A stretch of DNA of 64,000 nucleotides. It comes from Sphingomonas trueperi (GTDB taxonomy: Bacteria > Pseudomonadota > Alphaproteobacteria > Sphingomonadales > Sphingomonadaceae). Where the stretch lies: the NCBI RefSeq assembly GCF_011927635.1, contig NZ_JAATJB010000009.1, forward strand, positions 62,001 to 126,000. The letters are read 5' to 3'. Shown one piece after another: positions 1-11,119 of this stretch (the stretch's first letter is position 1; every line of letters starts with the position of its first letter). The position numbers and the translations under genes were made by a program. The notes below the pieces were generated by a model. It was not told the DNA's origin. It worked only from the letters and a program-made list of their open reading frames with translations, and made no database searches.

Positions 1-348
1 GCGGGTGCGCGCGGCGAAGCTCTAGTTGCTGCTCATCGCCGTTGCCGCCGAAAGGAACAGACCGATACAGGTGCCGACGAGGACCGCCACCATGACCGCC
101 TGGCCGAGCGATGCCGCCGATGCCGCCTGCAGTGTCGGCCGCAGCGGGCCGAAGGCAACGCAGAAGAAGCCTGCGCCCTGCAGCCAGATCCCGCGGCCCG
201 ATCGGCTGCTGACCTCCGCCCCGGCCTCGCCGCGCCGTAAGCGGCGGAAGCGCACGAACAGCAGCGCCGCGACGAAACCCGCCAGCCCGATCAGCAGCGC
301 GACGAGTGCCGGCACGCCGATCGGCGCGGGTGCGATGATCGCGATCAT
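1..348 (-). pseudogene. Isoprenylcysteine carboxyl methyltransferase-like membrane protein, interrupted by a stop
   Basis: The N-terminal part has two hydrophobic segments around an Arg-rich loop (FVRFRRLRR), a GIWLQGAGFF stretch and a third membrane segment. This layout recalls the start of bacterial isoprenylcysteine carboxyl methyltransferase family proteins. The frame ends in TAG at 22-24 after AMSSN but continues in frame to the window edge as SFAARTR. Family members often have NWS at this place, so TAG probably replaces a Trp codon. The likely start ATG at 346-348 overlaps the stop of the upstream aminopeptidase gene, which suggests co-transcription. The remainder lies outside the window, so a genuinely short 108-residue protein cannot be excluded. 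The family assignment rests on weak local resemblance. Confidence 0.5.
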
Positions 349-2057
349 CGTTCTTTCGCCCAATGCTGGAAGGCATCCACCGCATCCGAACGGCGCAGGA
401 TATGCGCGTTCGGATCGAGTACGACATGCGCGGTGGCCGGAATGGTCAGCGTCGCGGTGCCGCCGGGCATCGCCACCTTCTGCAGCTTGCCGTCGATCAG
501 GACGTCCACGGGAAGCGGGAACGGCCTGTCTTCGCGTGTCTTCCAGCGCAGCGTCAGCCGGTCACCGGCGCGCTCGCTGACCAGCTCGGGCAGGTCGGCC
601 TGATAAAGGTAGACGTCGAAGAACCATTGCAGGTCCTGTCCGGTCACCTGGCGGACGATGCCGATATATTCTGGCGTGGTGCCGAAGCGCGGCGTGAAGT
701 TGCCCGGCTTGGGGTCCGGCCGGCCATAGACGATCCGCCGGGTTACTTCGAAGAACTGGTCGTCGCCGATCAGGTAGCGCAGCGTGTGGAGGACCCAGGC
801 ACCCTTGTAATAGATGTCTTGGCCTGGGCCGCCCTTGCCTTCCTCATACACCTCTTCCTCGGTGCGGATCTTGCCTGCGACGATCGGCGCCTTGTTGCGG
901 ATGGCGAGGCGATACTGGTCCATCATCGCGGCGTAGCGGGCGTCGCCCTCCCGCCACTGACCGTAGAGCGGCTGCATATACTGGGTATAGCCCTCGTGCA
1001 GCCAGTAATCGTCCCAGTTTGCCGCGGTCAGCTGGTTGCCGAACCATTCATGGCCGAGCTCGTGTTGGAAGATCTCGTCGAATCCCGATGGCGTCCTGCG
1101 GTAGTTGTTGCCGTACGCGTTGATCGTCTGGTGCTCCATGCCCATGTGCGGCGTCTCGACCACGCCGAGCTTCTCGTCGCCCCAGGGGAAGGGGCCGATC
1201 ATGCTTTCGTAGAAATCGACCGTCGGCGCGAACTCGGCGAACAGCGCCTCGGCCTTGGCCTCGCGGCCGGGCAGGTACCAATAGTGCAGCGGGAAGCTGT
1301 TGCCGAAGCGGCTCTTATAGCCGGCGGTCAGCTCCCGATAGGGGCCGATGTTGAGCGCCACGTCATACGGGTTGGGGCTCTTCGCGCGCCAGTGCCAGGT
1401 GGTGCGGCCGTCGGCGAGCGTTTCCACCCGCAGCAGCTTGCCGTTGGAGGGCGCCTTGAGCCCGGCGGGCACGGTGATGTGCAGGTCGACCAGCGCGGGC
1501 TCGCCCTGCGGGAAATCGAGGCACGGCCAGAACAGGTCGCAGCCATAGCCTTCCGCGGTGGTGGCGATCCAGGGCTTCTTGTCGCCGGGCGTGGTCGCCC
1601 AGACGAGGCCGTCGTCCCAGGGCGCGCGCACCGCGACATGCGGGGTTCCGCCATAGGCGATCTTGGCGACCACCGTGTCGCCGGCCTTGAGCGGGCGGGG
1701 CAGGGTGATGAACAGCCGGCCTTCGGGGTTGCGCCACTGCGCGGGCGTCAGCGGCTTGCCGTCGATCTTGATCGCGCTGACCGGCAGATTGCGGTCGAGG
1801 TCGATCTGCAGTTCGCGCTGCGGGGCGCTGGTGCGCAGGGTGAGCGTGGCGGTGCCATGCAGCGCGTAGCTGGCCGGCAGCACCTCGATCGCGAGATCGG
1901 CATGTTCGAGCCGCAGCGCGGTGCGCTCCGGCGCGATCGGGCCGCCCGAGGCCTGGGTCGTCGGCGTGATCGGCGGTTCCCCACGCTTCTGTGCCTGTGC
2001 CTGCCCCATGGTTGCCGCGAGTGCGGCCATGGTCATCGCGATCCTCGAAATCTTCAA
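345..2057 (-). CDS. M1 family zinc metallopeptidase (aminopeptidase), exported
   Basis: This is a gluzincin aminopeptidase of 570 residues from the start chosen here. HELGH at residues 332-336 followed 18 residues later by the Glu of WLHEGYTQY (355) gives the M1 HExxH-X18-E zinc site. The GMEH segment just before it is the exopeptidase-type substrate loop (GxMEN in the family, with Asn replaced). I chose the TTG at 2055-2057 because GGGGGA sits upstream at good spacing and the protein then begins with a clean signal peptide ending in GQAQA. An ATG further upstream (2186) would add a long unlikely leader. The enzyme probably trims peptides in the periplasm. Its stop overlaps the start of the following minus-strand gene. 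Confidence 0.9.
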   Translation of the reverse strand: MKISRIAMTMAALAATMGQAQAQKRGEPPITPTTQASGGPIAPERTALRLEHADLAIEVLPASYALHGTATLTLRTSAPQRELQIDLDRNLPVSAIKIDGKPLTPAQWRNPEGRLFITLPRPLKAGDTVVAKIAYGGTPHVAVRAPWDDGLVWATTPGDKKPWIATTAEGYGCDLFWPCLDFPQGEPALVDLHITVPAGLKAPSNGKLLRVETLADGRTTWHWRAKSPNPYDVALNIGPYRELTAGYKSRFGNSFPLHYWYLPGREAKAEALFAEFAPTVDFYESMIGPFPWGDEKLGVVETPHMGMEHQTINAYGNNYRRTPSGFDEIFQHELGHEWFGNQLTAANWDDYWLHEGYTQYMQPLYGQWREGDARYAAMMDQYRLAIRNKAPIVAGKIRTEEEVYEEGKGGPGQDIYYKGAWVLHTLRYLIGDDQFFEVTRRIVYGRPDPKPGNFTPRFGTTPEYIGIVRQVTGQDLQWFFDVYLYQADLPELVSERAGDRLTLRWKTREDRPFPLPVDVLIDGKLQKVAMPGGTATLTIPATAHVVLDPNAHILRRSDAVDAFQHWAKER

Positions 2058-2208
2058 TGCGTCCCCCAAATGACCCTGCGGCCCCGTTCCGTCGGCGAAT
2101 CGACAGGGTGCGGGCATGATAGCGCTGCCGTTCGGCGAGGCGAGAGGCGTAAGAATGCGGGGTAGGGCTGGAGTTTTCCACCGCAATCTGGGTTAATGCG
2201 GCGACGCG

Positions 2209-2240
2209 ATTGATGCGCTCGTTCCAGGCCCCATATATAA
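2209..2240 (+). promoter_or_regulatory. Candidate sigma-32 (RpoH) heat-shock promoter of lon
   Basis: CCCCATATATAA at 2229-2240 matches the sigma-32 -10 consensus (CCCCATnT) closely. ATTGAT at 2209-2214, 14 bases upstream, is a partial match to CTTGAA. The site lies 40 bases before the lon start. Lon is a standard RpoH target, so position and sequence agree. The -35 half is weak. Confidence 0.55.
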
Positions 2241-2280
2241 GGTCTATGGTGCCCCTCCTCGGGGCAGACCCGGAGTTTTC

Positions 2281-4701
<2,421 letters not shown>

Positions 4702-4858
4702 CATGACGTAACTTTTCTGACGCAATTCGCGCCGAAAGACTTTGACTCCGGCGGCTCGCCCGTGCTGACTCGCACGCCAGCGCAGCCGCCGCGACTCATT
4801 CGGCTATCCAATCCAATCAACGCGGTATCCCGCACAATATCAGGGGGTTTGCACCAGC

Positions 4859-5131
4859 ATGAACAAGCAAGAGCTGATCGGTCAGGTCGCGGACGTATCG
4901 GGCCTGGCCAAGGGCGACGCGGTGAAGGCCGTCGAAGCGGTGTTCGACGTGATCACCGGCGCGCTCAAGAAGGGCGACGAAGTCCGCCTCGTCGGCTTCG
5001 GCACCTTCTCGGTCAGCAAGCGCAAGGCCTCCACCGGCCGCAACCCGCGCACCGGCGAGGAGATGACCATCAAGGCGTCGAACCAGCCAAAGTTCAAGCC
5101 GGGCAAGGTGCTGAAGGATTCGGTCAACTAA
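4859..5131 (+). CDS. hupB: DNA-binding protein HU
   Basis: This is a 90-residue HU/IHF-fold protein starting MNKQELIG. The DNA-binding arm with GRNPRTGEE and the Pro-containing tip is intact, and the protein ends KPGKVLKDSVN as HU homologues do. It bends and compacts DNA as a dimer in the nucleoid. It has its own 157-base upstream region, so it is probably transcribed independently of lon; a TTGACT at 4742-4747 is a possible -35 with no good -10. The AGGGGG upstream of the start is somewhat far (about 12 bases). Confidence 0.97.
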   Translation: MNKQELIGQVADVSGLAKGDAVKAVEAVFDVITGALKKGDEVRLVGFGTFSVSKRKASTGRNPRTGEEMTIKASNQPKFKPGKVLKDSVN

Positions 5132-5240
5132 GCACCGAAAAATTTGCGGGCAGGGTGCGAAACGGGGCTGGACAGACCGCCAACCGCACCGTAAAGGCCC
5201 GCTTCCCGTTTCGGCCGCAGGGTTCCACCCACAGGCCAAT

Positions 5241-5315
5241 GGGCGCGTAGCTCAGTGGTAGAGCACTGTGTTCACACCGCAGGGGTCGCTGGTTCAATCC
5301 CAGCCGCGCCCACCA
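5241..5315 (+). tRNA. tRNA-Val (CAC)
   Basis: The cloverleaf is complete. Acceptor GGGCGCG pairs with CGCGCCC, the D arm is GCTC/GAGC, and the anticodon stem CTGTG/CGCAG has loop TTCACAC with anticodon CAC (reads GUG). The T arm contains GGTTCAATCC, and CCA is encoded. It lies downstream of hupB and is followed by a strong terminator. Confidence 0.97.
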
Positions 5316-5324
5316 GGTAGAGAA

Positions 5325-5356
5325 GCCCGCCGGACCCCAGGTCCGGCGGGCTTTTT
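5325..5356 (+). terminator. Rho-independent terminator of tRNA-Val
   Basis: A near-perfect inverted repeat, GCCCGCCGGAC paired with GTCCGGCGGGC, encloses a short loop and is followed by five T residues. It begins 9 bases after the encoded CCA. Confidence 0.93.
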
Positions 5357-5452
5357 CGTTGCTCGCCCCATCAGCCCGCGATAGGCGCGGCAGCATAGCC
5401 CATTGGCCGGTTCGTCGATTGCCGCGCGCGGGCGCGGAAGGAGGCGAGATCA

Positions 5453-6343
5453 ATGTTGTGGGCAGGGGCGACGGTCGCGGCGGCGGCCTTCCAGGTGGCG
5501 CGCAACGCCTTCCAGCGCGGGATGATGGCCTCCAGCGGCCCTTGGGGCGCGACGCTGGTGCGCTTCCTGTTCGGGCTGCCCTTCTCGACCGCGCTGATGC
5601 TGGGTGCCATCGCCGTGGCGGGTCCGGGCAATCTCCACCCGCATCTCGGCTGGGCCTTCTGGTGGCCGGCGCTGCTCGGCGCGCTGGCGCAGGTGCTGGC
5701 CACCGCGGCGCTGCTCCAGGCGATGCACCATGCCGGCTTCGCGGTCGGTACCGCGCTCCAGCAGAGTTCGGTCCCGCTGGCGGCGCTGGCGGGGCTGCTT
5801 GTCTTCGGGGACACGCTGAGCCCGCTCGGCTGGCTGGGCGTGGCAGTGACGACCGCGGGGCTGGCAGTGCTGGTCTGGCCGCGCAAGGTGGGCGGGGAGG
5901 GGCGGCTGCTGCCGGGCGTGGTGTTCGGCACGCTTTCCGGCCTTTTGTTCGGGCTCGCGCTCAACGGCTTCCGCCATGCGGGGCTGGCGCTGGAGCCGGC
6001 GCATCCCTTCTTCGCGGCGATGACCAGCGTCACGCTGGTGCAGGCGGTGCAGACCGTCGGCCTGGTCGCCTTCCTGCTGTGGCGCGATTCGGCTGCGCTG
6101 CGGGCGGTGATCGCCGGTTGGCGGGGATCGCTCGGCGCGGGGCTGTTCGGCGCGCTCGCCTCGTCGGGCTGGTTCTTCGCGCTCAACCTAGCGCCGGCGG
6201 CGGCGGTGCGCTCGCTCGGCGTCGTCGAGATGCCGATCGCCGCGGTAGCCGGGCACCGGTTGTTCCGGGAGGCGCTGAGCGTTCGCCAGGCGCTCGCGGG
6301 GCTGGCGGTGTGCGTCGGCGTAGTGCTCACCGCCGGGCTTTGA
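5453..6343 (+). CDS. EamA/DMT-family exporter
   Basis: This 296-residue integral membrane protein has about ten hydrophobic segments arranged as two five-helix halves, as in the drug/metabolite transporter superfamily. Typical signs are the inner repeat with HHAGFAVGTALQQSS and the terminal EMPIAAVAGHRLFREALSVRQ, resembling the last-helix signature of EamA proteins. It probably exports a small metabolite or amino acid across the inner membrane. The substrate cannot be told from sequence. It stands alone, with tRNA-Val and its terminator upstream and a regulated lipoprotein gene downstream. Confidence 0.85.
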   Translation: MLWAGATVAAAAFQVARNAFQRGMMASSGPWGATLVRFLFGLPFSTALMLGAIAVAGPGNLHPHLGWAFWWPALLGALAQVLATAALLQAMHHAGFAVGTALQQSSVPLAALAGLLVFGDTLSPLGWLGVAVTTAGLAVLVWPRKVGGEGRLLPGVVFGTLSGLLFGLALNGFRHAGLALEPAHPFFAAMTSVTLVQAVQTVGLVAFLLWRDSAALRAVIAGWRGSLGAGLFGALASSGWFFALNLAPAAAVRSLGVVEMPIAAVAGHRLFREALSVRQALAGLAVCVGVVLTAGL

Positions 6344-6442
6344 TAGCGTGATGGGGGAGCGCGTCCGCCAAAGTCGTTGCGATTGAACGATTGTGTCGTG
6401 CCCCTACCCGTTTGCATCAGCGTGCCGAGGCGTGTCTTCAAA

Positions 6443-6475
6443 CTGTAATTTTATCGTCTTTAATTTGTCTTTGTA
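6443..6475 (+). promoter_or_regulatory. Candidate Pho box (PhoB site) upstream of the lipoprotein/receptor pair
   Basis: Three 7-base units, CTGTAAT, TCGTCTT and TTGTCTT, start exactly 11 bases apart and are separated by AT-rich 4-mers (TTTA, TAAT, TGTA). PhoB sites are direct repeats of CTGTCAT with 4-base AT-rich spacers. The units match 6, 4 and 5 of 7 positions. The site is about 110 bases before the lipoprotein start. A second candidate lies at 11835. Assignment is by eye. Confidence 0.5.
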
Positions 6476-6585
6476 ACCGCATCATCGAGTCATTTGCCCC
6501 GTCTAGTGCCCCGCTTGGGCGCAAGAGGGGCATCGCACGCATCGCCGCGCGCCCGGTTCACAACGAAGACGGGAGAAATTGCGCG

Positions 6586-8187
6586 ATGGCGAGCTTCAAG
6601 CGCTACGGCCTAATGTTCATGACGACAGCCGCCACTGCGGCGCTCTCTGCCTGCAACGGCGCGGACAATGTGGCATCGCCGGGGGCAGGCAGCGTCGTGA
6701 TCGTCGCGCCGACCCCGACGCCGACGCCCACGCCGACTCCGGCGCCGGTTGCGGATATCACCGCCGCGCAGTTCGCGGCAGTGACCACCGTCAACAGCAT
6801 TTCCATCACCGCCGACGAGCAGCTCGCGCTGGTGAAGGCTGGCACCAATAATAACGTCAATGGCCTGAGCACGGCCATTTCCGGACTGTTCCCGGCGACT
6901 GCCACGTCGCTGACGGCCGCGCTCGATCCGTCGTCGCTTGGCAGCTTCTTCACCAGCACCAACTATGTTGGCGCGCTGAATGGTCCGAGCGACACGGCGT
7001 TCCAGCAGTGGACCTGCAACTCGACGAGCGCCAACTTCGGCGGCACCGGCGCGAACTGCACGGCGGTTCCTGCGGTAGGCACCGGCGGTTCGGCTGCTGC
7101 CTGCCCGGCGGGCACCACCGATGACGGCCTGGTCCAGACCTTCCGTGCCTGCCGCCTGCCCGCGGCGATCACCACCAGCCTGACGCTGCCGAAGATCGCG
7201 GGCGTGTTCTACCGCCTGCGCGGCCAGACCGAAGTCGGCACCGATCTGGGCGCAAGCGGCGCCGCCGGTGTCACGCTGACGATCGAGCCAGGCGTCGTCA
7301 TTGCCGCGGATTCGAGCGAGTCCACCAACGACCTTCTGCTCGTCAACCGCGGCTCGAAGATCCAGGCGGTCGGCACCCGTGAGGCGCCGATCATCTTCAC
7401 CTCGCAGCAGAACCTCACCAGCAACGGCGTCAGCGACGCGACCCAGGGCCAGTGGGGCGGCATCATTCTGCTCGGCCGCGCGCGTACCGCGGTCTGCGCC
7501 TCTGGCACCGGCGGCAGCAACCCGACTCCCTGTCAGCTCGCGATCGAAGGCGTGACCGGCCGCTTCTACGGCGGCACCGACGATGCCGACAACAGCGGCC
7601 AGATGTCCTATGTTCAGATCCGCTATTCGGGCATCGCCATCTCGGACGGCAACGAACTGCAGGGCCTCACCCTGGGCGGCGTCGGCTCGGGTACCGTGCT
7701 CGACCACATTCAGAGCCACAACTCGGCCGATGACGGCATCGAGATCTTCGGCGGCGCCGCGAACATCAAGTACATCGCGGTCACCGGCGCGGACGACGAC
7801 GGCTTCGACGTCGACAATGGCTGGCGCGGTTTCATGCAGTTCATGATCGCGGCGCAGAAAATTTCTGGCGCCACCGCCGACTCCTTCTCGACCGAGATCG
7901 ACTCGAACAACGCCGAGGACCTGCTGCCCCGGACCTGGGGTCGCTACGCCAACTTCACCTTCATCCAGACGGCGCTTGCGCCGGCGGCGATCCGTCTGCG
8001 CGGCGGTGCCGACATGACCTTCGTCAACGGCATCGTGAAGACGCCGTCGAACGTCGCCTGCGTCAACCTCGTCGCCGGCGAGACCAGCGCGACCGATCGC
8101 TCGACGATCCGCGCCAAGAACGACGCGCTGCAGGACCAGGGCCCGCCGGTGTTCAACTCGGTGTTCTTCGCCTGCAACGGCCGCTGA
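6586..8187 (+). CDS. Secreted lipoprotein with parallel beta-helix-like repeats
   Basis: The 533-residue product starts with a lipoprotein signal (lipobox LSAC, Cys23), followed by a Thr-Pro linker of repeated TP. The body contains IEPGVVIAADSS, SKIQAVGTREAPIIFTSQ and later Asp/Gly-rich turns such as DDGIEIFGG and DDDGFDVDNG. This pattern resembles right-handed beta-helix proteins of the pectate-lyase fold. The start has GGGAGA at good spacing, and longer upstream in-frame starts lack the lipoprotein signal. The TonB-dependent receptor gene follows directly, so the protein may be a surface partner of the receptor. No catalytic residues are identifiable and the substrate is unknown. A candidate Pho box suggests induction on phosphate limitation. 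Confidence 0.75.
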   Translation: MASFKRYGLMFMTTAATAALSACNGADNVASPGAGSVVIVAPTPTPTPTPTPAPVADITAAQFAAVTTVNSISITADEQLALVKAGTNNNVNGLSTAISGLFPATATSLTAALDPSSLGSFFTSTNYVGALNGPSDTAFQQWTCNSTSANFGGTGANCTAVPAVGTGGSAAACPAGTTDDGLVQTFRACRLPAAITTSLTLPKIAGVFYRLRGQTEVGTDLGASGAAGVTLTIEPGVVIAADSSESTNDLLLVNRGSKIQAVGTREAPIIFTSQQNLTSNGVSDATQGQWGGIILLGRARTAVCASGTGGSNPTPCQLAIEGVTGRFYGGTDDADNSGQMSYVQIRYSGIAISDGNELQGLTLGGVGSGTVLDHIQSHNSADDGIEIFGGAANIKYIAVTGADDDGFDVDNGWRGFMQFMIAAQKISGATADSFSTEIDSNNAEDLLPRTWGRYANFTFIQTALAPAAIRLRGGADMTFVNGIVKTPSNVACVNLVAGETSATDRSTIRAKNDALQDQGPPVFNSVFFACNGR

Positions 8188-8211
8188 GGCCGCACGCCCA
8201 CGCGAACCCGA

Positions 8212-8240
8212 GCCGGGGTGGTGCTCGCCGCCACCCCGGC
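8212..8240 (+). terminator. Intergenic hairpin between the lipoprotein and receptor genes
   Basis: A perfect 10-bp stem, GCCGGGGTGG with CCACCCCGGC, encloses a 9-base loop and is not followed by a T run. It is more likely an attenuator or 3'-end stabiliser that sets different transcript levels for the two genes than a full terminator. Confidence 0.45.
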
Positions 8241-8274
8241 ATCGCACGTACTTCTAAGACTGGATGACACGGCC

Positions 8275-11055
8275 ATGCAGCGACGCCACGCCTATGCCAC
8301 GCTTCTTCTTCTGACGTCCCAGCTCGTGCCGGCGGCGGCGCTCGCCCAGAGCGCTGCTGCGCCCGCACCGACGCCGGCAGCCCCTGCGGCCAACCCGCAG
8401 GACACGGCCGAGCCGCAGGATGCGCAGCCCCCCGTCGAGGTCTCCGCGCCGGGCTTCGACGGATCGGTGCCGCAGGAGATCGTCGTCACCGGTCGCTACA
8501 TTCCCAACGTCGTCCGCGCGACGCCGCAGGTCGTGTCGGTCCTCTCGTCCGAGGACATCGCCCGCACCGGCGAGGGCGACATCGCCGGCGCACTCAGCCG
8601 CGTCACCGGCCTCAGCGTGGTCGGCGGCGGCTTCGTCTATGTCCGCGGCCTCGGCGACCGCTATTCCTCGTCGCTGCTCAACGGCTCGCCCCTGCCGAGC
8701 CCCGAGCCGCTGCGCCGTTCGGTGCCGCTCGACATTTTCCCGACCACGATCGTCGGCTCGGCGCTCGTGCAGAAGACCTATTCGGTCAACTATCCGGGCG
8801 AATTCGGCGGCGGCGTGATCAACCTCACCACCAAGGCGATCCCGAAGAAGGACTTCCTGACCTTCGGCGGTTCGCTCGCCGCCGACGACGCGACCACCAG
8901 CGAGCTCGGCTACACCTATTATGGCGGCAAGCACGACTGGCTGGGCTTTGACGACGGCACCCGTTCGGTGCCCGATTTCATCCGCAATGCGCCCAAGGGC
9001 ACGGGCATCATCCCGGCCGAGCAGGTGCTGCAGCTCTCCAACGCGTCGACCACGCTGCTCCAGCGCAACGCGCAGCTGCCGGCGAACTGGTCGGCGGAGA
9101 TCAGCGGCGGCGGCGCGCTCGACCTGGGGTCGGACCAGCTCGGCATCGTCGCCTCGCTCGGCTACAGCAACACCTGGCGCACGCGGCTGATCACCCAGCA
9201 GGACAGCGTCAACACCAATGGCGACCTGCGCAACGATTTCCGCACGCTGCTGACCGATAACCGCGTGATCGCCAACGGGCTGCTCGGCCTGGGCTATGCC
9301 TTTGGCGAGAACACCATCCGACTGACCAACGTCTATATCCGCGACGTGCTCAAGCAGGGCCGCGGCTCGGCGGCGGAAGTGTACAATAACGCCAGCGGCC
9401 TGCGTTTCCAGCAGAACACCAACTGGTTCCAGCGCGAGCTGTTCGAGACGCAGGGCGTGGCGGAGCTCCGCCCGTTCACCGGCGTGAAGCTCGATCTGCG
9501 CGGCGCCTATGCCAATTCGAAGCGCAATGCGCCGTATGAGCGCCAGTTCGACTATCTCTGCTCGGCGACGACCACCACCGGCCAGACTATTTCCTATGAC
9601 GGCGGCAATGGTGCGACCGGTTTCCAGTGCAACGGCGCCTATCAGGTGACCCAGCGCTTCTCGCCCTTCGCCTCGATCATCTTCTCGGACCTCAACGAGA
9701 ATCTGTGGACGGGCCAAGGCGACCTTTCCTACAGGCCCGATGCGGTTCCGCTGACGCTGTCGACCGGCTATTACTATTCGGACACCCAGCGCTTCTCGCG
9801 CCGCCTGCAGTTCAATTACCAGACCAGCGTCGGCGGCGGCACTGCGCCCGGCTATCCGTACAATCTGCTGCGCCCCGACTATCTGCTGAGCCCGGACGTG
9901 GTGAACAACGCCTGCCCGCAGCAGGGCACCGGCGCGTGCACGATCCAGCTGCAGTTCAACACGCCGCTGGGCGCCTATGCCTATGACGCAGGCTTGCGCA
10001 TCCATGCCGGCTATCTCCAGGCCGAAACCGATGCGATCGACGGCCTCCGGGTGGTCGGCGGCGTCCGCTACGAGAAGGGCAAGCAGTTCGTCACGCCGGT
10101 CGACAGCCCGTCGACGCGGCTGGACAACGACTATTGGCTGCCGGCGGTGACGCTCACCTGGAACTTCGCGCCCGACATGCAGCTGCGCGGCAGCTATGCG
10201 AAGACGATCTCGCGCCCGCAGTTCCGCGAGCTGGCGCCGCAGCAGTTCCGCGACCCGGACTCGGATCGCCTGTTCTTCGGCAACCCGCTGCTACGTGACT
10301 CGACGCTCCAGAATTTTGAGGCGCGCTACGAGTGGTTCTTCGCACGCGAGCAGCGCTTCACGCTGGCCGGCTTCTACAAGCGGATCCGCAACCCGATCGA
10401 GCAGGTCGGCTTCTACACCGGCTCGGACGACCGGCTGCAGACCGGCTTCACCAACCTGCCCAAGGCGACGCTGTACGGCGGCGAAGTCGAGGTGCAGAAG
10501 TACATCCCGCTCGACGGCCTGAACGGCGCCTTCTTCGCGACGCGCCGGCTCACCGCGATCGCCAACTACACCTATACGCATTCAGAGATCACCGCGGACG
10601 ACAGCTGCGCGCCCAACGTTCTCAATCAAACGATCGGCACCTGCCAGGCCGGGTTCGGTCCCGCGTCGCTGCAGTTCCGCGACGGTGCACCGCTGACCGG
10701 CCAGTCCGATCACCTGGTGAACCTGCAGCTGAGCCTGGAGGATACAAGCCGGCTGTCGCAGCTGACCTTCCTGTTCAACTATGCGAGCGACCGCGTGACC
10801 AATCGCGGTCCGTCCAACCTGTCCGGCACCGGCTTCCAGCCGGACGTGATCGAGCGGCCGGGCGTGCGCTTCGACATCGTCGGGCGGCAGGGCTTCGAGA
10901 TTCGCGGGGCACAGTTCGAACTGAAGCTGGAGGCGCGCAACCTCACTCGCACGCGCTTCAACGAGCGCCAGACCTTCGACAGCGGCAAGATCGTTTACGC
11001 CAACCGCTATATCCAGGGGCGCATCTTCAGCATCGGCCTCAGCACGACCTTCTGA
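8275..11055 (+). CDS. TonB-dependent outer-membrane receptor
   Basis: The 926-residue protein has a signal peptide ending ALAQ, an Ala/Pro-rich linker, then the plug domain starting at EIVVTGRYIPNVVRATPQVV. The plug continues with the family's YVRGLGDRYSSSLLNG and GEFGGGVINLTTKAIP. A long C-terminal beta-barrel ends in Phe (SIGLSTTF). It should import a ligand across the outer membrane using TonB energy. The ATG at 8275 lacks a strong ribosome-binding site, but longer forms lack a signal peptide. It follows the lipoprotein gene after 87 bases and ends before a strong terminator. Association with Pho boxes hints at a phosphorus-containing ligand, which is inference. Confidence 0.92.
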   Translation: MQRRHAYATLLLLTSQLVPAAALAQSAAAPAPTPAAPAANPQDTAEPQDAQPPVEVSAPGFDGSVPQEIVVTGRYIPNVVRATPQVVSVLSSEDIARTGEGDIAGALSRVTGLSVVGGGFVYVRGLGDRYSSSLLNGSPLPSPEPLRRSVPLDIFPTTIVGSALVQKTYSVNYPGEFGGGVINLTTKAIPKKDFLTFGGSLAADDATTSELGYTYYGGKHDWLGFDDGTRSVPDFIRNAPKGTGIIPAEQVLQLSNASTTLLQRNAQLPANWSAEISGGGALDLGSDQLGIVASLGYSNTWRTRLITQQDSVNTNGDLRNDFRTLLTDNRVIANGLLGLGYAFGENTIRLTNVYIRDVLKQGRGSAAEVYNNASGLRFQQNTNWFQRELFETQGVAELRPFTGVKLDLRGAYANSKRNAPYERQFDYLCSATTTTGQTISYDGGNGATGFQCNGAYQVTQRFSPFASIIFSDLNENLWTGQGDLSYRPDAVPLTLSTGYYYSDTQRFSRRLQFNYQTSVGGGTAPGYPYNLLRPDYLLSPDVVNNACPQQGTGACTIQLQFNTPLGAYAYDAGLRIHAGYLQAETDAIDGLRVVGGVRYEKGKQFVTPVDSPSTRLDNDYWLPAVTLTWNFAPDMQLRGSYAKTISRPQFRELAPQQFRDPDSDRLFFGNPLLRDSTLQNFEARYEWFFAREQRFTLAGFYKRIRNPIEQVGFYTGSDDRLQTGFTNLPKATLYGGEVEVQKYIPLDGLNGAFFATRRLTAIANYTYTHSEITADDSCAPNVLNQTIGTCQAGFGPASLQFRDGAPLTGQSDHLVNLQLSLEDTSRLSQLTFLFNYASDRVTNRGPSNLSGTGFQPDVIERPGVRFDIVGRQGFEIRGAQFELKLEARNLTRTRFNERQTFDSGKIVYANRYIQGRIFSIGLSTTF

Positions 11056-11079
11056 TCGCGGCCATGCTCAGTATCGAAG

Positions 11080-11107
11080 CGCCCGGAGGATTTTCCTCCG
11101 GGCGTTT
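11080..11107 (+). terminator. Rho-independent terminator after the TonB-dependent receptor
   Basis: An 11-bp stem, CGCCCGGAGGA with TCCTCCGGGCG, has a 3-base loop and is followed by TTT. It separates the receptor from the convergent oxygenase gene and could act in both directions. Confidence 0.85.
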
Positions 11108-11119
11108 CGCATCGCGCGT

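Noticed and set aside
5158..5213. 9-base inverted repeat CGAAACGGG/CCCGTTTCG downstream of hupB
   Set aside because: The arms are nearly 40 bases apart with no T run, so it is not a convincing terminator. It may be chance.
6710..6750. CCGACG-like tandem repeats
   Set aside because: They encode the Thr-Pro linker of the lipoprotein. This is coding low complexity, not a regulatory repeat or CRISPR.
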